From NCBI RefSeq assembly GCF_963674565.1, contig NZ_OY771430.1, positions 4,650,001 through 4,714,000 on the forward strand: 64,000 nt of DNA. Direction: 5' to 3'. Within the stretch, counting starts at the first letter, position 1, and each line of letters starts with the position of its first letter. The position numbers and the translations under genes were made by a program. The stretch comes from an uncultured Carboxylicivirga sp. (GTDB taxonomy: Bacteria; Bacteroidota; Bacteroidia; Bacteroidales; Marinilabiliaceae). Of the stretch, positions 36,142 through 44,396 are shown in pieces. The notes below the pieces were generated by a model that made no database searches, was not told the DNA's origin, and saw nothing but the letters and a program-made list of their open reading frames with translations.

Positions 36142-37878
36142 TTACTCAAGGCGTATTTCTGAAACAGATGCACCTGTCGGTACCATCGGAAATACATTAC
36201 CTTCTTTTTCTACTCTTACTTCAAGTAGATACGGTCCGTCATGTTCTACCATTTTCTTCACTGCCTCATCCAATTCTTCACGCTTATGAACGATCGAGCT
36301 TTCGATGTAGTATCCTTTACAGATAGTTTGGAAATCAGGATTTTCTAATAGCGTTGAAGCATATCGTCTGTCAAAGAATAGTTCCTGCCACTGGCGTACC
36401 ATGCCCAAGTAGTTATTATTCAGAAGAATGATTTTTACAGGCGCCTTGGTCTGATAAATCGTACCCAGCTCCTGAATGGTCATTTGAATACCACCATCGC
36501 CAACGAACAGACAAACAGGTCTTTCCGGCATACCCAATTGGGCTCCTAAAGCTGCTGGTAAACCAAATCCCATAGTTCCCAAACCACCTGATGTAACAAC
36601 ACTTCTGGTGTTTTTAAATTTGAAATATCTCGAAGCGATCATTTGTTGCTGACCCACATCGGTCACCATGATTGCGTCATTGTCATATGCCTCAGTCACT
36701 CTGCGAACTACTTCTCCCATGGTTAATCCTTCTTTGGCAGGATATAATTCTGGAGTGATGATTTTCTGATCTTCGATCTTATCACATGCTCTGAATTCCT
36801 TTACCCATTCATCATGGTTCTTTTCAGAAACCATTTCGGTAATCATTGGTAATGATTGTTTAACATCACCTACAACCGGAACATCAGCATATATAATTTT
36901 ATTGATTTCAGCCTTATCAATTTCTAGGTGAATAACCTTTGCATTGGTGGCATATTTCTGAACATTACCTGTAACCCTGTCGTCGAAACGCATTCCAATG
37001 GCGATGATTAAATCACTTTCGTTGGTCTTAACGTTAGGGCCATAGTTACCATGCATTCCCAACATACCTACATTTAAAGGATGATCAGAAGGCAATGCAG
37101 ATAATCCCAATAGTGTCCATGCAGCAGGAATTCCTGTTTTCTCAAGGAATGTTTTTAATTCATTTTCGGCACCACCTAAAATAACACCCTGACCAACTAA
37201 TGCCAATGGTTTTTTAGATAGGTTGATTAAACGTACTGCTTCAGAAACAGAATCCTTTTTTATTGGGAATGTAGGTTTGTAGCTACGTATTTTAACTTGC
37301 TTATTGTACTCGAATTCAAGCATGCCAAATTGGGCATCTTTTGTTATGTCAAGTACTACAGGACCTGGTCTGCCTGTTCTGGCAATATAAAAAGCTTTGG
37401 CAATGGCTTCCGGAATTTCTTCCGCTCTTTTAACCTGGTAATTCCATTTGGAAATAGGCTGGGTAATACCAACTACATCTGTTTCCTGAAAAGCATCAGT
37501 ACCTAACAATGGAGAAGCTACCTGACCACTGATTACTACCATAGGTGTTGAATCAATCATTGCGTCAGCAATGCCGGTTACTGCATTCGTAGCACCCGGA
37601 CCACTGGTAACCACACAAACACCAACTTTACCTGTTACTCTTGCAAATCCCTGAGCTGCATGAACAGCACCTTGCTCATGGCGTACCAATACGTGGCGTA
37701 ATTTTTCCTGATAGTGGTATAGGGCATCATATACTGGCATGATAGCTCCTCCCGGATATCCAAAAATTAAGTCTACACCTTCGTGCAGTAACGACTGAAT
37801 TACGGCTTCTGAGCCATTCATTCTTTGCTTTTTCATTGGATCTGCCTCCTTTGTTTCTGGTTGCGTTTTTGTTTCCAT
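36142..37878 (-). CDS. ilvB: Acetolactate synthase large subunit
   Basis: 578 residues with the start at 37878; an internal ATG at 37836 (MKKQRMNGSEAV) is also plausible. Thiamine diphosphate enzyme: IFGYPGGAIMPVYDAL, HEQGAVHAAQGFAR with the catalytic Glu, VVTSGPGATNAVTGIADA, and the cofactor motif GDGGIQMTIQELGTIYQTKAPVKIILLNN. It makes acetolactate (for valine and leucine) or acetohydroxybutyrate (for isoleucine) from pyruvate. Confidence 0.96.
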   Translation of the reverse strand: METKTQPETKEADPMKKQRMNGSEAVIQSLLHEGVDLIFGYPGGAIMPVYDALYHYQEKLRHVLVRHEQGAVHAAQGFARVTGKVGVCVVTSGPGATNAVTGIADAMIDSTPMVVISGQVASPLLGTDAFQETDVVGITQPISKWNYQVKRAEEIPEAIAKAFYIARTGRPGPVVLDITKDAQFGMLEFEYNKQVKIRSYKPTFPIKKDSVSEAVRLINLSKKPLALVGQGVILGGAENELKTFLEKTGIPAAWTLLGLSALPSDHPLNVGMLGMHGNYGPNVKTNESDLIIAIGMRFDDRVTGNVQKYATNAKVIHLEIDKAEINKIIYADVPVVGDVKQSLPMITEMVSEKNHDEWVKEFRACDKIEDQKIITPELYPAKEGLTMGEVVRRVTEAYDNDAIMVTDVGQQQMIASRYFKFKNTRSVVTSGGLGTMGFGLPAALGAQLGMPERPVCLFVGDGGIQMTIQELGTIYQTKAPVKIILLNNNYLGMVRQWQELFFDRRYASTLLENPDFQTICKGYYIESSIVHKREELDEAVKKMVEHDGPYLLEVRVEKEGNVFPMVPTGASVSEIRLE

Positions 37879-37942
37879 ATCACTTGGAGTTTTTATGGAT
37901 GTTTTTGAAAGAAACTCATTTTAGATGATGGTTTCTGTTTTT

Positions 37943-39772
37943 TTAATCAATTAATCTCACTGCGCCTTTATCAGCCGAACTTACAAGGCTGGCGTAGGCT
38001 TTTAAAGCTTTAGAAATGTTCCTGACTCGATCACCGGGTTTGAAAGCCAAACTTCCTTTTGCTTCCTCTTCTTTACGGCGCTGAGCCAGTTCTTCGTCTG
38101 AGATATTGAGTTCAATTTTTCTGTTGGGAATATCAATTGTGATAGGATCACCATTTTGCACCAATGCAATAGTTCCACCAGCTGCTGCTTCGGGTGATGC
38201 ATGACCAATGGACAAACCAGAAGTACCTCCTGAGAAGCGACCATCAGTTAATAAGGCACAGGCTTTTCCTAAATGTTTTGATTTAAGATAAGAAGTTGGA
38301 TATAACATTTCCTGCATACCCGGTCCACCTTTAGGCCCTTCGTATCTGATGATAACCACATCACCTGCCTTAACTTCATCAGACAAAATACCATCGATGG
38401 CTTCATCTTGCGATTCATAAACACGCGCAGTTCCGTTAAAGGTGAAGATTGATTCATCTACACCGGCAGTTTTTACAATACACCCTTTTTCAGCCAGGTT
38501 ACCAAATAAAACAGCTAAACCACCATCTTGAAAATAGGCATGTTCGATATCGCGGATACAACCTTTCTGTCGATCTAAATCCAACTCAGCATATTTTGTT
38601 TTTTGCGAACCCATTGTAAGATTAAACATACCTGCCGGAGCACTTGAATACACTTCATATGCATTTTCAGTGGCTGTTCCACCTGCAACATCATAATCTT
38701 TCAATGCATCAGCCAACGTTGGGTAATCAATACGACTTACATCAGTATGTAATAATCCACCGCGGTTTAATTCGGCTAAAATACCTAAGATTCCACCAGC
38801 ACGGTTAACGTCTTCGATATGATAATGCGAGTTTGGAGCTACTTTAGATAATACAGGAGTTTTACGCGATAAGCGGTCAATATCATCCATATTAAAATCA
38901 ACACCCGCTTCGTGAGCGATGGCTAAAATATGCAATACTGTATTAGTTGAACCACCCATAGCAATATCCAATGTCATTGCATTTTCGAATGACTTGTAGG
39001 TAGCAATTGAGCGAGGTAATACAGAATCGTCACCATCGCGATAATATTTATAAGTAATATCTACAATTAAATCGGCTGCTTTTTCAAATAAACCTTTACG
39101 GTTTTGGTGAGTCGCAACAATGGTTCCGTTTCCTGGTAAAGCTAATCCGATTGCTTCATTCAGGCAGTTCATCGAGTTTGCAGTAAACATACCTGAACAT
39201 GAACCACAGGTAGGACAGGCATTACGCTCAACTGCATTTACTTCTTCATCCGAAACTGAGTCATCAGCGGCCATTACCATTGCATCAACAAGGTCTAATG
39301 CTTTGTTCCCAACTTTACCAGCTTCCATTGGTCCACCGGAAACAAAAATAGTTGGGATGTTCAATCGCATAGAGGCCATCAGCATTCCCGGAGTAATTTT
39401 ATCACAGTTACTGATACAAACCATTGCATCCACCTTGTGGGCATTGGCCATGTATTCAACACTGTCGGCGATAATATCACGGGATGGCAAAGAGTATAAC
39501 ATTCCATCGTGCCCCATGGCAATACCATCGTCGATTGCTATTGTATTGAATTCAGCAGCAAAACATCCATTTGCTTCAATGCGTTGCTTTACCATTTGAC
39601 CTATGTCGTGCAAATGAACATGACCAGGTACAAATTGTGTAAATGAATTAACCACTGCAATAACAGGCTTGCCAAAATGATTTTCTTTCATACCATTAGC
39701 TCGCCAAAGACTGCGGGCCCCTGCCATTCGTCTTCCTTCTGTTGTTGTTGCGCTTCTTAAAATTCGTTTCAT
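37943..39772 (-). CDS. ilvD: Dihydroxy-acid dehydratase
   Basis: 609 residues. Fe-S cysteines appear in MVCISNCDKITPGML and ACPTCGSCSGMFTANSMNCL; DGRFSGGTSGLSIGHASPEAA is the C-terminal signature. It removes water from the dihydroxy acids to form the 2-keto acids of valine and isoleucine. It is the first structural gene of the operon, directly behind the attenuator. The ATG at 39772 is 24 bases after the U-tract. Confidence 0.97.
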   Translation of the reverse strand: MKRILRSATTTEGRRMAGARSLWRANGMKENHFGKPVIAVVNSFTQFVPGHVHLHDIGQMVKQRIEANGCFAAEFNTIAIDDGIAMGHDGMLYSLPSRDIIADSVEYMANAHKVDAMVCISNCDKITPGMLMASMRLNIPTIFVSGGPMEAGKVGNKALDLVDAMVMAADDSVSDEEVNAVERNACPTCGSCSGMFTANSMNCLNEAIGLALPGNGTIVATHQNRKGLFEKAADLIVDITYKYYRDGDDSVLPRSIATYKSFENAMTLDIAMGGSTNTVLHILAIAHEAGVDFNMDDIDRLSRKTPVLSKVAPNSHYHIEDVNRAGGILGILAELNRGGLLHTDVSRIDYPTLADALKDYDVAGGTATENAYEVYSSAPAGMFNLTMGSQKTKYAELDLDRQKGCIRDIEHAYFQDGGLAVLFGNLAEKGCIVKTAGVDESIFTFNGTARVYESQDEAIDGILSDEVKAGDVVIIRYEGPKGGPGMQEMLYPTSYLKSKHLGKACALLTDGRFSGGTSGLSIGHASPEAAAGGTIALVQNGDPITIDIPNRKIELNISDEELAQRRKEEEAKGSLAFKPGDRVRNISKALKAYASLVSSADKGAVRLID

Positions 39773-39795
39773 TTGATTTTTATGGTTGTTTTGCT

Positions 39796-39831
39796 AAAAA
39801 AAAAGCCTTTCTCATGTTGTGAGAAAGGCTT
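39796..39831 (-). terminator. Attenuator terminator of the ilv-leu operon
   Basis: On the minus strand AAGCCTTTCTCA (39831-39820) pairs perfectly with TGAGAAAGGCTT (39814-39803), a 12-pair stem with a five-base loop, followed by a U-tract from the A-run at 39796-39804. An upstream segment, GTGAGAA (at about 39871-39865), is complementary to the 5' arm TTCTCAC, so an antiterminator can form instead. This is the 3:4 hairpin of a classical attenuator. Confidence 0.88.
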
Positions 39832-39876
39832 AATAATATCTTATATTCAATTAACTATACACCATTCTCACGACCC

Positions 39877-39939
39877 TCAGTTAATAATGACTAAGAGAAT
39901 AATAATAATATCGAGAACGAGTGTCAAGTTGAATTTCAT
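39877..39939 (-). CDS. ilv operon leader peptide (Ile/Leu/Val-rich)
   Basis: A 20-codon frame on the minus strand, ATG at 39939 to TGA at 39877. Translation: MKFNLTLVLDIIIILLVIIN. It holds six Ile (a run of four ATT codons, then two), four Leu and two Val in 20 residues. It starts about 18 bases after the predicted transcription start and ends 45 bases before the attenuator stem. Codons for scarce branched-chain amino acids would stall the ribosome over region 1 of the leader (39924-39913), which can pair imperfectly with region 2 (39871-39859); the stall frees region 2 to pair with region 3. This is the standard arrangement of ilv leader peptides in enterics. Confidence 0.88.
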   Translation of the reverse strand: MKFNLTLVLDIIIILLVIIN

Positions 39940-39963
39940 CTATGCTTGTGCTTTTTACGGTAG

Positions 39964-39994
39964 CAAATGTAGAATTGATTTCGTTAACTCCAAA
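39964..39994 (-). promoter_or_regulatory. Promoter of the ilv-leu operon
   Basis: On the minus strand TTTG (39994-39991), 19 bases, then TACATTTG (39971-39964): a perfect match to the Bacteroidota consensus. Transcription would start near 39957, 18 bases ahead of the leader-peptide ATG. Confidence 0.8.
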
Positions 39995-40232
39995 GAAATA
40001 ATCAAAAAAAATCCAAAAAAAATTAATAATTGAAAGCTTGTCGTATAAATAGCTTATTGTTTTTATGTATTCTTTGTGTAATTATTGAAGTTCGAAAATA
40101 TATAAATATTAAAGGACTTCGGGGTATTATTTAAGAATTCAGTAATACAGGCAATTGGAACGTTTGGTCGGTTTTTTGACAGTTTGATGAAATCAATAAA
40201 AATTGTAAGTTCAGATTAAGTGAGCTTACTTT
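39995..40232. other. Gene-free gap between the ilv promoter and the next gene
   Basis: 238 AT-rich bases with no gene that I can support. No clear terminator for the minus-strand gene ending at 40233 is visible. Confidence 0.4.
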
Positions 40233-41006
40233 TTAAAAAGTAGTTGAAATACTATCAGTTTTACACGCCAAAAAATTATCATAAGCTTTACTTACCTCTA
40301 CCATCATATCGTATTCTGATAGTTTAGGATCAATATTGTGTTTCGTTCTTAAAAAAACTATGAACGAGTCAAGACTTGCACCTTCCAATTGAGTAAAGGC
40401 TTGTATGTTGTCGCGAGAGGTTACCTTGTTATAAAGTGAAAATCTTTGTTCTTCAGCTAATACATGATTATAATACTTTTGATCATGTGTTTGACTTTTG
40501 CCTCCAAAATTTAAACTGAAGCTAAAGTCTCCTTTTTCTGCTTTCTGAAAGGCCAAAGCTTCTTTAATGTCAATTTTAAACGGAAGAATATATTCACCTG
40601 TTTCCATCATAGGCATATTGGCAACCATACTTCTAAATGAAGCATAGGATCTAAAATGAAATACTTTTATTTCATCTAAAGCATAGGCTTTAGGAGTTAC
40701 ATTCAATACTAATGTATCATTACTTATATCCAGATCAGCAAGTACCCAATTATTATCCTCAAAACCCATACATCTGAAAAGTAGTGTGTCGGTCGATTCA
40801 ATATCCATCCTGAAAATACCCTTTTCATTGGTTTCTTTTCCAATACCTGTTTTGCTGTTTGCTACAAATGCGAACGGAACAGGATTATCAGTTGTTTGAT
40901 CCTGAATCTTTGCCAAAATTCTTCCCTTTGTTGATGTTTGAGCAATGCTGTTACCCACAATCAACAATATTATTGCACATAAAACATTAAGTCTTTTTTC
41001 CGCCAT
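40233..41006 (-). CDS. Secreted carboxypeptidase-regulatory-like protein (copy 1)
   Basis: 257 residues with a signal peptide ending about residue 22 (NSIAQ). Residues 27-112 form a CarboxypepD_reg-like beta-sandwich: GRILAKIQDQTTDNPVPFAFVANSKTGIGKETNEKGIF and TLLFRCMGFED, ending LDEIKVF. The remaining 145 residues are unrecognised and contain DFSFSLNFGGKSQ. This kind of N-terminal domain precedes TonB-dependent receptors in this phylum, but no barrel follows. The start overlaps the stop of the next upstream gene by one base, so the two are coupled. Confidence 0.85.
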   Translation of the reverse strand: MAEKRLNVLCAIILLIVGNSIAQTSTKGRILAKIQDQTTDNPVPFAFVANSKTGIGKETNEKGIFRMDIESTDTLLFRCMGFEDNNWVLADLDISNDTLVLNVTPKAYALDEIKVFHFRSYASFRSMVANMPMMETGEYILPFKIDIKEALAFQKAEKGDFSFSLNFGGKSQTHDQKYYNHVLAEEQRFSLYNKVTSRDNIQAFTQLEGASLDSFIVFLRTKHNIDPKLSEYDMMVEVSKAYDNFLACKTDSISTTF

Positions 41007-41770
41007 TATTTTTCTTTTTCTTGCTGGTAATGAAAGTATAAATCCATCACCTTATTGGTAATAGATATTTCATTGTCTTGTTCGGTAAGATGTATTTTGG
41101 TGTTGCAATATATTAAAAATTTATCCAGTTTCTCTCCATCAAGCTCAGTAAGTTGATGAACGAGTTTTCTGGTTAGACGACTTCTTATTTTATCTTCCTG
41201 CACTTCCCGTAAAGATTTTATTTTTTGTCGTTCAGAAGGACTTGTATAATAATAGATATAATTAATGGGTTGAAATAATGCGGCTATAATGGGAGGTTTG
41301 TTGTGATAAATTGGCCTTGAATAAGCCATTGTATCATATGGAACGTAGGAGGGGAATTCCAATTCTTTTTGTTTCTCTCTTTCCTCAATCAGGTAATCAG
41401 TGAACTCACGAAATTCTCTGAATCCACTTACATCAACTTTATCAAGCATATAGTTTTTTGGTTCAAGGTCGAAGAGAACCAGTTCATCATTATTTAAACT
41501 GTTGCTGCTGAAAACTTTTGGCTCAAAACCAAGGGCTGTAACCATCAGACTGTCGCCTTTTGGAAATGTACTTCTGAATTCACCCAGAGAATCACAAGCA
41601 AAAATTCTTACCATTTTAAAACTGGCAACCTGTGCATTTGGGATGGCAATACTATCGGAATGATTAATTACTTTTCCATGAATCCATATTAATTCAGGTT
41701 GTTGAGCAACTGAATTCAGATTTGCTAAAAATGAAAAAATAAGGGTGATATAGAATGGAAGGTTTTTCAT
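41006..41770 (-). CDS. Secreted carboxypeptidase-regulatory-like protein (copy 2)
   Basis: 254 residues with signal peptide ending near VAQQ. The beta-sandwich domain is GKVINHSDSIAIPNAQVASFKMVRIFACDSLGEFRSTFPKGDSLMVTALGFEPK. The C-terminal part has a basic, charged helix region and a KIKSLREVQEDKIRSRLTRKLVHQL segment. It is close in layout to the third copy upstream (shared IPxAQ/IPYTH, DSLGxF and FPxGDSLxVxALGxE motifs). Function unknown. Confidence 0.85.
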   Translation of the reverse strand: MKNLPFYITLIFSFLANLNSVAQQPELIWIHGKVINHSDSIAIPNAQVASFKMVRIFACDSLGEFRSTFPKGDSLMVTALGFEPKVFSSNSLNNDELVLFDLEPKNYMLDKVDVSGFREFREFTDYLIEEREKQKELEFPSYVPYDTMAYSRPIYHNKPPIIAALFQPINYIYYYTSPSERQKIKSLREVQEDKIRSRLTRKLVHQLTELDGEKLDKFLIYCNTKIHLTEQDNEISITNKVMDLYFHYQQEKEK

Positions 41771-41856
41771 TCGTGTTAAGGCATCATATTATCTAGGTTA
41801 AATGCAAATCAGGATTCAATGGTTGCCTGATGAGAATGGTTAAATTAGATTTTATT

Positions 41857-42255
41857 TCAATCATTAGCAATTTCGGTAGAGTCATTTTCTTTTTTGAAAG
41901 GACTGACATCAATCTTATTCACTTGAAAAAGTTTGGGTTTTAATTGAATGATTTTAACACTGGTCTCTTGGTCAAAGAGTGAATCGACATAGAAAATGGC
42001 CGTTTCGTAACCCAACGCCAGAACTTTTAGGCTATCTCCTTCCGGGAAAACAATCTTAAATCTGCCTAAAGAATCACTCGCAAACATCAGATTTCGACCA
42101 TAAACACCAATGTGTGTATAAGGAATAGGTGTACTGTCTAATGAACTTATTACCTGCCCGTTTAGTCCAATTTCCAATTCAAACTGGGCATTTATATTAG
42201 TAATTTGGAAAAACATTATGACAACACATATCAACGAATGCGGTAATTTTTTCAT
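41857..42255 (-). CDS. Secreted carboxypeptidase-regulatory-like protein, short copy
   Basis: 132 residues with a signal peptide ending near NINAQ. It consists only of the beta-sandwich domain (LNGQVISSLDSTPIPYTHIGVYGRNLMFASDSLGRF, FPEGDSLKVLALGYET) and a short tail ending in an Asp/Glu/Ser-rich stretch. It lacks the C-terminal half present in the neighbour at 41006. It is likely the first gene of the three-gene minus-strand run. Confidence 0.8.
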   Translation of the reverse strand: MKKLPHSLICVVIMFFQITNINAQFELEIGLNGQVISSLDSTPIPYTHIGVYGRNLMFASDSLGRFKIVFPEGDSLKVLALGYETAIFYVDSLFDQETSVKIIQLKPKLFQVNKIDVSPFKKENDSTEIAND

Positions 42256-42642
42256 AGGCCTGGGTTAATACCTTATTTTATATAATGTAAATAATTAGGT
42301 AATGGTTGCTTGATATTTTTAAACGGGATGAAATTTTGAAATATCAGGTTATAGAGCTTGCCAATAATGCGAATTAACAGTTGAACCGCTTTGGGGTACT
42401 TTTATTGTATACGATGGTTGTAACAACCTGTAGCTATTCATATATAATCCCTCTTGTATTTTAAAATTTCCGAAAGACATTAGTAATAGCTCTGCGCGAA
42501 GCTAGGGTTAAGAAAATAATAGATAAACAACCCATAGTTGGCTTAATATTTTTATTTGAGCTATTGATTTGCATTAATAGTTTTAAAATATTAACAACTA
42601 CAGATGAATTGGTTAAAATCGGGCGAAGTAGTCCGTTTCGGG
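42256..42642. other. Gene-free gap before dapD
   Basis: 387 AT-rich bases between divergent genes. Apart from the dapD promoter at its right end and a short palindromic GTTGTAACAAC (about 42417-42427), I see nothing to name. Confidence 0.4.
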
Positions 42643-42672
42643 TTGATTACTTATTTTTAAGCCTTATTTTTG
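42643..42672 (+). promoter_or_regulatory. Consensus promoter of dapD
   Basis: TTG at 42643-42645, 19 bases, TATTTTTG at 42665-42672. The predicted start of transcription is near 42679, with the dapD ATG at 42697. Confidence 0.75.
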
Positions 42673-42696
42673 CAGCAAAATTAAAAAATCATCACA

Positions 42697-43512
42697 ATGA
42701 GCGATTTGAAAAATATGATTGAACAAGCTTGGGAAAACCGAAGCTTATTAAATAACGCAGAAACTGTTGAAGCCATTAAAACGGTTATTGAAATGTTGGA
42801 TAAAGGTGAATTACGCACAGCAGAGCCTAATGGTGACGAGTGGATTGTAAATGAGTGGGTGAAAAAAGCAGTGATTTTATATTTTCCGACTCAGAAAATG
42901 GAAACCATCGAAGTGGGGCCATTTGAATTTCATGATAAAATAGCATTGAAAAAAGATTATCAGAAATTGGGTGTTCGCGTCGTACCTCATGCTGTTGCAC
43001 GTTATGGTTCGTTTATTGAAAGCGGCGTGGTGATGATGCCATCATATGTTAATATTGGAGCTCATGTTGAAACCGGGACCATGGTTGATACCTGGGCAAC
43101 AGTGGGTAGTTGTGCGCAAATAGGCAAAAATGTTCACCTGAGTGGAGGTGTTGGTATCGGAGGGGTATTGGAGCCTGTTCAAGCTGCTCCTGTAATTATT
43201 GAAGATGATGCGTTTATCGGATCACGTTGTATTGTGGTTGAAGGTTGTCGTGTGGGTAAAGAGGCTGTATTGGGTGCCAATGTGGTGTTAACCGGTTCTA
43301 CAAAAATTATTGATGTTACCGGTGATGAGCCAATTGAATATAAAGGATATGTTCCTCCTCGTTCAGTGGTTATTCCTGGTTCGTACACCAAGAAATTCCC
43401 TGCAGGAGATTTTCAGGTGCCTGCCGCATTAATAATAGGTAAACGTAAAGAGTCGACAGATAAAAAGACTTCGTTAAACGATGCATTGCGAGAAAATAAT
43501 GTAGCAGTTTAA
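42697..43512 (+). CDS. dapD: Tetrahydrodipicolinate N-succinyltransferase
   Basis: 271 residues. The N-terminal helical domain (about 1-100) is followed by a left-handed beta-helix of hexapeptide repeats: FIESGVVMMPSYVNIGAHVETGTMVDTWATVGSCAQIGKNVHLSGGVGIGG. The 'EDDAFIGSRCIVVEGCRVGKEAVLGANVVLTGSTKI' block is the signature of the succinylase branch. It acts in lysine and meso-diaminopimelate synthesis, transferring succinyl from succinyl-CoA. It stands alone between its own promoter and a strong terminator. Confidence 0.96.
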   Translation: MSDLKNMIEQAWENRSLLNNAETVEAIKTVIEMLDKGELRTAEPNGDEWIVNEWVKKAVILYFPTQKMETIEVGPFEFHDKIALKKDYQKLGVRVVPHAVARYGSFIESGVVMMPSYVNIGAHVETGTMVDTWATVGSCAQIGKNVHLSGGVGIGGVLEPVQAAPVIIEDDAFIGSRCIVVEGCRVGKEAVLGANVVLTGSTKIIDVTGDEPIEYKGYVPPRSVVIPGSYTKKFPAGDFQVPAALIIGKRKESTDKKTSLNDALRENNVAV

Positions 43513-43570
43513 TTTGCGACTAACCAATTATGCGATGAGTCTGTAAATGACTTTATAATTGAATAAACTG

Positions 43571-43602
43571 AAACCGTCAAGCTAAACCTTGGCGGTTTTT
43601 TT
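43571..43602 (+). terminator. Terminator of dapD
   Basis: AAACCGTCAAG / CTTGGCGGTTT with a six-base loop and one T-G pair, followed by T residues. It lies 58 bases after the dapD stop codon. Confidence 0.8.
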
Positions 43603-43628
43603 ATTTCTTTAGTTTTTGAGAAAAATAT

Positions 43629-43636
43629 TATTTTTG
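43629..43636 (+). promoter_or_regulatory. Putative -7 element for the MarR gene
   Basis: TATTTTTG, 14 bases before the MarR ATG, so the mRNA would be almost leaderless. A TTG at the expected -33 spacing is not seen. Confidence 0.4.
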
Positions 43637-43649
43637 TAGTCAATACCTT

Positions 43650-44147
43650 ATGATGGATACAAACGAAATTTTAATAAAGATCAGAAAGATTGTTCGATCT
43701 GTTGATATTGAATCAAAAAAGATTCAAAAAGAATATGGTGTCAGTATTCCTCAGGTATTGTGCTTGAATTTTCTTCATGACTCACCTAGTTATCAGGCAA
43801 CTCAGGGTGAGATTCGCAAATTTTTAAATCTTAATTCATCAACTGTCAGCGGTATTATTAATCGTCTTGAAAAAAAAGGTTATCTGGCGCGCTTGCCAAA
43901 ATCTGGAGATAAAAGGGTTGTAAATATTGCTTTGACTTCTGCAGGCGATTCACTATTAGATCGAATACCTGCGTTACTTCATGAACAGTTATCTGAAAGG
44001 CTCCAAAAATTAGACTCCAAAGAATTAGAAAGCGTGCAGCACAGTTTAAATACTTTGGTAAGATTACTAAATATTGAACAAGTAGAAGCTTCGCCTTTAA
44101 TTACGCTAGAAAGTGATCTTGAAGAGGATGATGTTTTGAATCAATAG
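43650..44147 (+). CDS. MarR-family transcriptional regulator
   Basis: 165 residues (an ATG one codon in is equally possible). Winged helix: ATQGEIRKFLNLNSSTVSGIINRLEKKGYLARLPKSGDKRVVNIALTSAGDSLL, the recognition helix and wing of MarR proteins; dimerisation helices flank it. The C-terminal tail is acidic (SDLEEDDVLNQ). It lies 249 bases upstream of the ablA-ablB osmolyte genes on the same strand, so it may regulate them, but no operator was identified. Confidence 0.9.
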   Translation: MMDTNEILIKIRKIVRSVDIESKKIQKEYGVSIPQVLCLNFLHDSPSYQATQGEIRKFLNLNSSTVSGIINRLEKKGYLARLPKSGDKRVVNIALTSAGDSLLDRIPALLHEQLSERLQKLDSKELESVQHSLNTLVRLLNIEQVEASPLITLESDLEEDDVLNQ

Positions 44148-44396
44148 TTCTTCTTAATTTTATTATTTAAAGGTATAATCTGAATAAGTTGATATTATTC
44201 TGGCATTCTTATATTTTTTTGTAAATTTGTTCGTGTAGAAACAAAATGTACTTTGGTTATTTCTATTTTACTGTCTGGTTTTCGGCTCTACAATAATTAA
44301 TATTCAGAAATAAAGGGTTATACATTTGTTTAGATGTAAAAACCATAATTCATTTTACCTTAAGTGCTCAATTAATATTTCACATACGAACAAATT

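Noticed and set aside
39120..39599. 159-residue plus-strand frame opposite ilvD
   Set aside because: Antisense to the Fe-S motifs of IlvD; typical shadow frame of a conserved gene.
42256..42696. Possible lysine riboswitch before dapD
   Set aside because: No lysine-riboswitch core is visible, and the leader after the promoter is only about 20 bases.
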